From Alkanindiges sp. (GTDB taxonomy: Bacteria > Pseudomonadota > Gammaproteobacteria > Pseudomonadales > Moraxellaceae), in the NCBI GenBank assembly GCA_030152125.1, contig JASLIR010000495.1, positions 1 to 5,085 of the forward strand: a stretch of DNA of 5,085 nucleotides, in the 5' to 3' direction. Below the pieces are notes generated by a model. The model was not told where the DNA came from, did not search any database, and worked only from the letters and a program-made list of their open reading frames with translations. Shown one piece after another: positions 1 through 5,085 of this stretch. The position numbers and the translations under genes are program-made. The first letter of the stretch is position 1; every line of letters begins with the position of its first letter.

Positions 1-95
1 TCATTACCAATCATTCGGCACTTTTAGGCCAGCTGATACACGGCCTGAAGCATCATACGGCAGCCATTATTGAAAATGACCGCCGTTACCGCTAA
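1..95 (+). CDS. 3' end of an unidentified protein gene (partial)
   Basis: An open frame enters from the left edge (first full codon at base 3) and ends at TAA 93-95. It gives about 30 C-terminal residues ending in IIENDRRYR. The stretch alternates hydrophobic and charged residues like a C-terminal amphipathic helix (LLGQLIHGLKHH, then TAAII). This is too short to assign a family, and I do not recognise it. Reading it as coding is supported by the open frame from the edge and by the stop lying only 14 bases from the stop of the opposing gene, a typical convergent arrangement. No clear terminator hairpin is seen between the two stops, so the genes may terminate inside each other or rely on Rho. 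Confidence 0.5.
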   Translation, partial: ITNHSALLGQLIHGLKHHTAAIIENDRRYR

Positions 96-109
96 CACAT
101 CACTACTAC

Positions 110-796
110 TTACTTAACCTGCAAAAACTGTTGCAGGTGATCTGCTGCAGTATCGTATAGCAGCGGGTCAAGCGACCGGCCCAGCTTTAGCAGGTTCTTG
201 TAAGCCATGGAGGTGGTCATTTTAATCACCCCATTCAGGGTTTTTTCCACCACAATATTAAACTTCAATAAATGCATGGGATGACGGATCATCTTGTCCA
301 CCACAATATCAGTCACTTCTATCAGGCATTCAATAGCGGGAGTCATATCTTTTACCCGCTTCAGTTTTAAATCCTGCAAGGCATGTATTGCACGCTGCGC
401 AACGGTTTCAGACAAGCTAACCACCAGATAGGAGTGACCGTCCTGGCTGTCTACCGACTGATAAAAATAATTAATCACCGGCAGTAAACGCTCATTACTG
501 AACTTGGAAATCGCCCAGCCCATATATTTATGGATAATGCCTTTTACCTCTTCAATATGCGTCAGGCTTTCCTTAATTTTAGCCCGTTTGTCTTCCGGCA
601 GGCCTTCAACCTGTAAAAAACGCTCCATCATCACTTTAAATACGCCATCAATGGTCTGACAGGTAATGTCTGTCAGTAGCACCCCGGCTTTGGCAGCAAC
701 CGACTGCTCAGAACTCGCTTTCAAGGCAGCCAGTAACTGCTCAATTTCCTGTTTCAGCCCATCATTTAAGGGCAATACAACTACATGACGCTGCAT
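110..796 (-). CDS. hypothetical protein, 228 aa, probably alpha-helical and cytosolic
   Basis: I do not recognise this family. The protein has no signal peptide, no convincing membrane segment and no catalytic motif that I can name. Most of it reads as amphipathic helices: residues 14-42 (start of an Ala/Leu-rich helix), 48-62, 67-99 (charged, EDKRAKIKESL then IEEVKGIIHKYMGW), 128-145 and 150-205. The last third has two similar strings, IVVDK (164-168) and IVVEK (181-185), 17 residues apart and encoded by an exact 13-base repeat. The start is well supported: AAGGA lies 6 bases before the ATG on the minus strand. It lies 83 bases downstream of the short-chain dehydrogenase gene on the same strand with no obvious terminator between, so co-transcription is plausible. 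It is convergent with the partial gene at the left edge. Existence as a gene is fairly sure; function is unknown. Confidence 0.82.
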   Translation of the reverse strand: MQRHVVVLPLNDGLKQEIEQLLAALKASSEQSVAAKAGVLLTDITCQTIDGVFKVMMERFLQVEGLPEDKRAKIKESLTHIEEVKGIIHKYMGWAISKFSNERLLPVINYFYQSVDSQDGHSYLVVSLSETVAQRAIHALQDLKLKRVKDMTPAIECLIEVTDIVVDKMIRHPMHLLKFNIVVEKTLNGVIKMTTSMAYKNLLKLGRSLDPLLYDTAADHLQQFLQVK

Positions 797-802
797 ATCA
801 AA

Positions 803-807
803 TCCTT
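803..807 (-). promoter_or_regulatory. Shine-Dalgarno site of the 228-aa gene
   Basis: Read on the minus strand, AAGGA is followed by a 6-base spacer (TTTGAT) and the ATG at 796-794. It is the clearest ribosome binding site in the window and fixes the start of the hypothetical gene. Confidence 0.7.
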
Positions 808-879
808 AACACTCGCGGGTCAAATAACTACTTAACCCCAAAAAACGCTTAGTCCTAACCCCTTTTCAGCTTTAACAGC

Positions 880-1683
880 CTAACGGACTTTACTTTTTCT
901 GATTACTTTGTACATTAACTCTGGCGACAAACGCGACAACCAGACCCCAAAACGTTCCTTCAATCCCCCAATTACAATAAACTCTTCGTTATCCAGCAAG
1001 GCTGTTACCAGTTTTTGTGCAAACTGGTCGCTGCTCATGGCATTGGCCTGTGCATCATCCATGCTGCCCAGTGCAGCGCCGTCACCTGTTAAGGCATTAA
1101 TCGATACATTGGTTTTTACAAAACCGGGGAAAACCACGGCTATACTTACACCACGCTCAGCAACCTCAGCACGCAAGCTATTGGCCCATAAATGAATGGC
1201 ACCTTTGGCAGCCGCATAGCTGGCCCGGTATTGCGTACCCAGTAATCCGGCCACGCTAGATACAAATACTACTTTAGCACTGCCTTGTTGCAACAAATAC
1301 GGCAAAATTTTACGGGTAAGCGCCACAGGGGCAAAATAATCAACTTCCATAATACGGCGATCCGTCTGCTCGGTGGTGTCTTCCACCAGCGAACGCTGGC
1401 TGATACCTGCATTGTTGATCAGCCAGTCTACCTTACCCTTAATACTAATGGCCTGCTGAACTGCCGTGTCAATGGCGGTGGTATTGGTCGCATCAAAAGG
1501 CACAATCAGATGCTGCTCCTGCCGCGGTAACTGGGCCAGTACACGCTGCAACTCATCTACCCGGCGCGCACTTAATACCAGCTCCGCACCTTCGGCAGCC
1601 AGTCGTATGGCCAGTGCTTCCCCCAGGCCACTGGATGCACCGGTAATCCAGATTACCTTGCCAATCAGCTGTTGCTTTGCCAT
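880..1683 (-). CDS. SDR-family NAD(P)-dependent oxidoreductase (classical, DHRS7-like)
   Basis: This is a 267-residue classical short-chain dehydrogenase/reductase, which interconverts an alcohol and a carbonyl using NAD(P)(H). It has a single Rossmann fold. Visible motifs are the dinucleotide loop TGASSGLG (14-21), the basic pair RR (40-41) after beta-2, which favours NADP(H), NNAG (90-93), the catalytic Ser143 in VSSVAG, and YxxxK with Tyr156 and Lys160. FPGFVKTNVS (185-194) matches the PG region after beta-6. The sequence around MEVDYFAPVALTR (112-124) and the C-terminal part resemble, from memory, the DHRS7-type bacterial group. At the position where the catalytic tetrad normally has Asn, the protein has Asp115. 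There is no signal peptide or clear membrane helix, so it is probably cytosolic; the substrate cannot be told. ATG at 1683-1681 is chosen because it lies just before the first beta strand (GKVIWITGASSG). Its Shine-Dalgarno is weak (only a G-rich GTGGG region upstream). It may be the first gene of a two-gene unit with the 228-residue protein. Confidence 0.93.
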   Translation of the reverse strand: MAKQQLIGKVIWITGASSGLGEALAIRLAAEGAELVLSARRVDELQRVLAQLPRQEQHLIVPFDATNTTAIDTAVQQAISIKGKVDWLINNAGISQRSLVEDTTEQTDRRIMEVDYFAPVALTRKILPYLLQQGSAKVVFVSSVAGLLGTQYRASYAAAKGAIHLWANSLRAEVAERGVSIAVVFPGFVKTNVSINALTGDGAALGSMDDAQANAMSSDQFAQKLVTALLDNEEFIVIGGLKERFGVWLSRLSPELMYKVIRKSKVR

Positions 1684-1729
1684 CTGCTGCTACCCACACT
1701 TTTATCTTGAATGGCTTTATGACAAATCT

Positions 1730-1760
1730 TATATAAACTGTAAAGTACAATTTATGCCAA
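1730..1760 (-). promoter_or_regulatory. weak candidate promoter for the SDR gene
   Basis: On the minus strand, TTGGCA (1760-1755; 5 of 6 to TTGACA) is followed after 19 bases by TATATA (1735-1730; 4 of 6). The spacer is longer than ideal. The stretch is AT-rich and lies about 45-80 bases before the SDR start codon. It is the best match I could find there, but it could be chance in AT-rich DNA. Confidence 0.25.
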
Positions 1761-1764
1761 GTGT

Positions 1765-1788
1765 AGCAATTGAATGCATTGCTTAAGC
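1765..1788. repeat. run of palindromes between the divergent genes
   Basis: Three perfect palindromes lie end to end: CAATTG (1767-1772), AATGCATT (1773-1780) and GCTTAAGC (1781-1788). Overlapping them is a dyad with 6-base arms, AGCAAT (1765-1770) and ATTGCT (1778-1783), separated by 7 bases. The spacing is like that of an operator for a dimeric regulator. It lies about 30 bases upstream of the valS -10 box and upstream of the SDR gene, so a bound protein could affect either. No regulator is known from the window, and AT-rich DNA yields short palindromes by chance. Confidence 0.3.
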
Positions 1789-1818
1789 TAGAAGCAACAA
1801 AACAGTGCAACGATCCGT

Positions 1819-1824
1819 TATAAT
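1819..1824 (+). promoter_or_regulatory. -10 box of the probable valS promoter
   Basis: A perfect TATAAT lies 36 bases before the valS ATG, predicting a transcript start near 1830 and a leader of about 30 bases. At 16 to 18 bases upstream there is no good -35 match (1796-1801 is AACAAA), so the promoter may rely on the strong -10 or an activator. The box is flanked by two copies of GATCC (1812-1816 and 1826-1830), each containing a GATC site. Confidence 0.55.
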
Positions 1825-1840
1825 AGATCCAATTTTTTCA

Positions 1841-1864
1841 ATGATTTTGGACTTTTGTCGATGA
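1841..1864 (+). other. possible 7-codon upstream ORF overlapping the valS start
   Basis: ATG at 1841 opens a frame encoding MILDFCR and stopping at TGA 1862-1864. That stop overlaps the valS ATG at 1861-1863 as ATGA, the usual geometry for translational coupling. Neither this ORF nor valS has a recognisable Shine-Dalgarno. It contains no valine codon, so it is not a classical valine attenuator peptide. It could easily be chance; there is no direct evidence that it is translated. Confidence 0.25.
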
Positions 1865-4758
1865 CCAGCGAAACCGCTACCACCAATATTGCAACCACCT
1901 ACGATCCAGCCAGCATTGAAGCGAGCTGGTACAAAGTATGGGAAGAAAACGGCTACTTCCAGCCATCTGGCGAAGGTGAATCATTCAGTATCATGATTCC
2001 ACCGCCAAACGTCACTGGTAGCCTGCATATGGGTCACGGTTTCAACAATGCGATTATGGATGCGCTGACCCGCTATAACCGTATGAATGGCTGCAACACC
2101 TTATGGCAACCGGGGACTGATCATGCCGGTATTGCCACGCAAATGGTGGTGGAGCGCCAACTGGCAGCACAAAACATTAGCCGTCACGACCTTGGCCGCG
2201 ACAAATTTATTGAAAAAATCTGGGAATGGAAGGAAAAATCCGGTGGTACCATCACCCAGCAAATCCGCCGCCTTGGTTCTTCGGTAGACTGGTCACGCGA
2301 ACGCTTTACTATGGATGATGGCCTGTCCAACGCGGTTAAAGAGGTGTTTGTTCGCCTGCATGACGAAGGCCTGATTTACCGTGGCAAGCGCCTGGTAAAC
2401 TGGGATCCCAAGTTACACACGGCCCTGTCTGACCTGGAAGTAGAAAACCACGAGAAAGCCGGCTCACTATGGCATTTCCGCTATTTCTTTGCGGATGACA
2501 GCCTGAAAACGACTGAAGGCAATAACTATCTGGTGGTTGCCACAACACGTCCGGAAACCCTGCTGGGCGATACCGCAGTTGCGGTACACCCAGAAGATGA
2601 GCGCTATAAGCACCTGATTGGCCAAAGTGTTCGCCTGCCAATTACTGACCGTATTATCCCCATTATTGCCGACGACTATGTAGACAAGGCATTTGGAACT
2701 GGCTGTGTAAAAATCACCCCGGCACATGACTTTAATGACTATGACGTGGGCAAACGCCACCAACTGCCACTGATCAACATTTTTAACAAGAATGCAGAAA
2801 TTCTGGGTGAATTCGACTGGATTGCACATGCAGGCCAGCCAATTAGCAAAACACTGGTAGCACCGGAAGACTATGTAGGCCTGGAGCGTTTTGCCGCCCG
2901 TAAAAAGCTGGTTGCCGAAGCAGAAGTTGAAGGCTGGCTGGAAAAAATTGAGCCTTATACCCTGAAAGCACCAACAGGTGACCGTTCCGGCGTGATCGTG
3001 GAGCCTTTGCTCACCGACCAGTGGTACGTAAAAATTCAGCCTTTAGCCGAACCAGCCATTGATGCTGTTAAAAATGGCGACATCAAGTTTGTACCGGAAC
3101 AGTACAGCAACATGTATATGTCCTGGATGAACAACATTCAGGACTGGTGTATTAGCCGCCAGCTGTGGTGGGGTCACCGTATTCCGGCCTGGTATGACGA
3201 AAATGGCGCGGTATACGTTGGCCGTGACGAAGCCGAAGTGCGCCAGAAATACAACCTGACAGCTGAATACTACATTTACCAGGACGAAGACGTACTGGAT
3301 ACCTGGTTCTCCTCTGCCCTGTGGACATTCTCCACACTGGACTGGAGCGGTGATGCTGCCAAGGATGCCGAAAACTACTTCCTGAAAACCTTCCATTCCA
3401 CCAATGTACTGGTAACCGGTTTTGACATCATTTTCTTCTGGGTAGCCCGCATGATCATGATGACACTGCATTTTGTAAAAGATGCAGATGGCAAGTCACA
3501 GGTTCCCTTTAAAACCGTATATGTGCATGGTCTGGTGCGTGATGGCGAAGGCCAGAAGATGTCCAAATCCAAGGGGAACGTATTAGACCCGCTGGACCTG
3601 ATTGACGGTATTGATCTGGAAGAGCTGGTTGGCAAGCGTACTACTGGCTTGATGAACCCAAAAGATGCTCCGAAGATTGAAAAAGCTACCCGCAAGGAAT
3701 TCCCGGAAGGCATTCAGGCTTACGGGACTGATGCAGTACGCTTTACCTTCTGTGCACTGGCAAATACCGGCCGTGACATCAAGTTCGATATGAAGCGTGT
3801 GGAAGGCTACCGCAATTTCTGTAACAAGATCTGGAATGCTTCCCGCTTTGTGATGATGAACATTGAAGGAAAGGAAATTGCCCAGCAGGCACACCCTGAG
3901 CTGTGGGAATTGCCAGAACAGTGGATTATCAGCCGTCTGCAAAAAACCGAACAGGCGGTGCATAAGGCATTTGCCGACTACCGTCTGGATATTGCAGCCC
4001 AGTTAATGTACGACTTTGTGTGGAACGAGTATTGCGACTGGTATCTGGAACTGACCAAGCCGGTATTAAACGGTGAAGATGTGGACGAAGCCCGCAAAGC
4101 CGAGGTACGCCGTGTACTGCTGGCGGTACTGGAAAGCAGCCTGCGTTTGCTGCACCCATTAATGCCGTTCTTAACCGAAGAAATCTGGCAGACCGTTGCG
4201 CCTTTAATTGGCCGTGGTGGCCCAAGCATTATGCTGGCTGCCTACCCGCAACCAGACCTTGGCAAAATCAATGAGCAGGCCGAACAGGATATGGATGGCT
4301 TGCAAGGGCTGATTGGTGCAGTGCGTAATATCCGTGGTGAGATGGGCTTGGGTAATGCCCGCCTGTTACCGGTACTGCTGAAGAACGTAAGCGCCAAAGA
4401 GCAGGACCAGCTAAGCCGCATCGAACCACTGTTTAAGGCGCTGGCTAAAGTGGAGTCGCTGCAAATTCTGGCAGATGACGCCGAGCCGCCATTGTCTTCC
4501 AGCAGTGTGGTTGGCCAGGTATCGGTATTTGTACCAATGAAAGGCCTGATTGACCCTAAAGCCGAAATTGAGCGCTTGAGCAAGAAAATTGAGAAATTGC
4601 AAAAGCAGTTTGACCAGTTAAACACCAAGCTGTCCAATCAGGGCTTTATTGCCAAGGCGCCTGCCTCTGTAGTGGAAGCTGAACGTGCCGTACTGGCTGA
4701 TTTAAGTGACCAGTTAAGCAAGCTGGGCGCTCAGAAGGTACAGTTGGAAAACTTGTAG
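1861..4758 (+). CDS. valS: valine--tRNA ligase (valyl-tRNA synthetase)
   Basis: This class I cytosolic aminoacyl-tRNA synthetase activates valine with ATP and charges tRNA-Val. It has 965 residues, close to the roughly 951 of E. coli. Visible in order: the PPPNVTG (47-53) and HMGH (56-59) signature of the catalytic Rossmann fold; the inserted CP1 editing domain, with [10 protein letters not shown] (228-237) and [17 protein letters not shown] (279-295), which hydrolyses mischarged Thr-tRNA-Val; the return to the catalytic core with [15 protein letters not shown] (428-442), [12 protein letters not shown] (477-488) and [12 protein letters not shown] (520-531); KMSKS (566-570); the helical anticodon-binding domain from about 655 (NKIWNASRF) to about 810; and a Lys/Glu-rich C-terminal coiled coil (about 896-965) that contacts tRNA. 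All key motifs are intact. ATG 1861 is preferred over an in-frame TTG six bases upstream, because it fits the usual short N-terminus before IATTYDP. There is no Shine-Dalgarno before either. A TATAAT box lies upstream and a terminator follows, so it is probably monocistronic. Confidence 0.98.
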   Translation: MTSETATTNIATTYDPASIEASWYKVWEENGYFQPSGEGESFSIMIPPPNVTGSLHMGHGFNNAIMDALTRYNRMNGCNTLWQPGTDHAGIATQMVVERQLAAQNISRHDLGRDKFIEKIWEWKEKSGGTITQQIRRLGSSVDWSRERFTMDDGLSNAVKEVFVRLHDEGLIYRGKRLVNWDPKLHTALSDLEVENHEKAGSLWHFRYFFADDSLKTTEGNNYLVVATTRPETLLGDTAVAVHPEDERYKHLIGQSVRLPITDRIIPIIADDYVDKAFGTGCVKITPAHDFNDYDVGKRHQLPLINIFNKNAEILGEFDWIAHAGQPISKTLVAPEDYVGLERFAARKKLVAEAEVEGWLEKIEPYTLKAPTGDRSGVIVEPLLTDQWYVKIQPLAEPAIDAVKNGDIKFVPEQYSNMYMSWMNNIQDWCISRQLWWGHRIPAWYDENGAVYVGRDEAEVRQKYNLTAEYYIYQDEDVLDTWFSSALWTFSTLDWSGDAAKDAENYFLKTFHSTNVLVTGFDIIFFWVARMIMMTLHFVKDADGKSQVPFKTVYVHGLVRDGEGQKMSKSKGNVLDPLDLIDGIDLEELVGKRTTGLMNPKDAPKIEKATRKEFPEGIQAYGTDAVRFTFCALANTGRDIKFDMKRVEGYRNFCNKIWNASRFVMMNIEGKEIAQQAHPELWELPEQWIISRLQKTEQAVHKAFADYRLDIAAQLMYDFVWNEYCDWYLELTKPVLNGEDVDEARKAEVRRVLLAVLESSLRLLHPLMPFLTEEIWQTVAPLIGRGGPSIMLAAYPQPDLGKINEQAEQDMDGLQGLIGAVRNIRGEMGLGNARLLPVLLKNVSAKEQDQLSRIEPLFKALAKVESLQILADDAEPPLSSSSVVGQVSVFVPMKGLIDPKAEIERLSKKIEKLQKQFDQLNTKLSNQGFIAKAPASVVEAERAVLADLSDQLSKLGAQKVQLENL

Positions 4759-4781
4759 TATTATTATATTTTTTCTAATAT
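4753..4781 (+). promoter_or_regulatory. candidate promoter for the right-edge gene, overlapping the valS stop
   Basis: TTGTAG (4753-4758, containing the valS stop codon) and TAATAT (4776-4781; 4 of 6) are exactly 17 bases apart. Transcription would start near 4788, inside the first arm of the valS terminator. Such a transcript would lack the 5' arm and could not form that hairpin. The -35 matches only in its TTG, so this is suggestive only. Confidence 0.3.
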
Positions 4782-4811
4782 AGGGGCTGTATTTTCAGCC
4801 CCTTATTTATT
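4782..4811 (+). terminator. Rho-independent terminator of valS
   Basis: The arms AGGGGCTG (4782-4789) and CAGCCCCT (4796-4803) pair perfectly over 8 base pairs around a 6-base loop (TATTTT), followed by a T-rich tail (TATTTATTAT, 4804 onwards). It begins 24 bases after the valS stop. The flank on the other side is less T-rich on the minus strand, so plus-strand termination is favoured. Confidence 0.85.
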
Positions 4812-5085
4812 ATGAAAGACTTATTAGAACCAATATATCTCAATGAAAAAATGCTACTTAATTGTGCTAGCTATTTATTTGATGGAGTAGAAACTAGTAC
4901 AAGTATTTCAAGTACTACTACAGAGGAGTCTGCGAAGAAGGCTCAAGGATCAGCTAATCTAGGAACTAATGGTGTATTGGAGTGGCTGGCAAAAGCTGAG
5001 GGCTCTCTACAAGGAGATTGGAGCATAAATAGTAATAACAACCACTCTAGAAGCTCTACAAAATACTTAACTCTAGGAGCTATAC
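4812..5085 (+). CDS. N-terminal part of an AT-rich accessory gene; tentatively DUF6414-like (partial)
   Basis: The frame is open from ATG 4812 to the right edge, giving 91 residues with no stop. The start reads MKDLLEPIYLNEKMLLNCAS, continuing YLFDGVE (21-27), then a Ser/Thr-rich stretch (28-40), a Gly/Asn/Ala region (44-56), a short helix with Trp58, and a polar Ser/Asn-rich segment (65-83) ending in TKYLTLGAI. The plan of (I/L)YL(N/D) near the start, a hydrophobic helix ending in a Gly and then a low-complexity polar region recalls DUF6414-type proteins. That is from memory and unverified; the function is unknown. There is no signal peptide or membrane helix. G+C is about 37% (101 of 275 bases from 4811), and of 12 leucines four are TTA, four CTA and only one CTG, unlike CTG-rich valS. 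This suggests recent acquisition. No Shine-Dalgarno precedes the ATG, which sits in the tail of the valS terminator. An in-frame ATG at 4851 is an alternative but would remove the IYLNEK segment. Confidence 0.72.
   Translation, partial: MKDLLEPIYLNEKMLLNCASYLFDGVETSTSISSTTTEESAKKAQGSANLGTNGVLEWLAKAEGSLQGDWSINSNNNHSRSSTKYLTLGAI

Noticed and set aside
797..879. Possible terminator or promoter between the SDR and the 228-aa gene
   Set aside because: The stretch has T and G runs and short repeats (for example TTAGTCCTAA, whose loop would be only 2 bases) but no stable hairpin followed by a T tail and no well-spaced -35/-10 pair.
908..1195. Plus-strand open frames opposite the SDR gene (908-1195, 1285-1530, 1466-1786)
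   Set aside because: They overlap a gene with full SDR motifs on the other strand and their products look like no protein family; they are shadows.
1855..1860. TTG 1855 as the valS start (two extra residues)
   Set aside because: ATG 1861 is only six bases downstream, and ATG is far likelier. There is no Shine-Dalgarno favouring TTG, and the N-terminus from 1861 fits related ValS proteins.
1684..1860. T-box or riboswitch leader for valS
   Set aside because: T-boxes are mainly found in Gram-positive bacteria and need a long leader with a conserved core. The predicted leader here is about 30 bases and shows none.
2467..2829. Minus-strand 120-aa open frame inside valS
   Set aside because: It lies wholly within a strongly supported gene, has no ribosome binding site or family features, and is explained as a shadow of valS codon bias. 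The same holds for the other antisense frames at 2336-4637.
1..5085. tRNA genes, CRISPR arrays, insertion sequences or attachment sites
   Set aside because: No cloverleaf-like segment, regular spaced repeats, transposase frame or terminal inverted repeats were seen on either strand. A junction repeat at the valS 3' end cannot be tested without the far end of the AT-rich region.

Overview
The window looks like a chromosomal stretch from a gammaproteobacterium. The valyl-tRNA synthetase closely resembles, from memory, the Acinetobacter/Moraxellaceae form (N-terminus NIATTYDP, followed by [14 protein letters not shown]). No database search was possible, so the family-level placement is inference.

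Layout from left to right: (1) bases 1-95 hold the last codons of an unidentified plus-strand gene. (2) It converges, across a 14-base gap, on a minus-strand pair: a short-chain dehydrogenase/reductase (880-1683) followed by an unrecognised 228-residue, probably helical, soluble protein (110-796). They are 83 bases apart with no evident terminator between them, so they may be co-transcribed. (3) A 177-base divergent intergenic region (1684-1860) carries a perfect TATAAT box for the plus strand, a run of palindromes and a weak minus-strand promoter candidate. (4) valS (1861-4758) is complete and intact, with HMGH and KMSKS signatures, an editing domain and a C-terminal coiled coil. (5) A strong intrinsic terminator follows valS. 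(6) A partial plus-strand reading frame starts at 4812, right in the terminator tail, and runs off the end of the window. It is AT-rich (about 37% G+C) and uses codons unlike valS, which suggests that accessory DNA begins just after valS.

valS is housekeeping (charging of tRNA-Val). The SDR is probably a cytosolic NADP(H)-dependent oxidoreductase of unknown substrate. Nothing in the sequence links the SDR and 228-residue protein functionally to valS. The parts most worth a second look are the AT-rich gene cut by the right edge and its odd junction with the valS terminator, the Shine-Dalgarno-less valS start overlapped by a 7-codon upstream ORF, and the SDR with Asp in place of the usual active-site Asn. 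No complete new system is visible; if there is one, it lies beyond the right edge.
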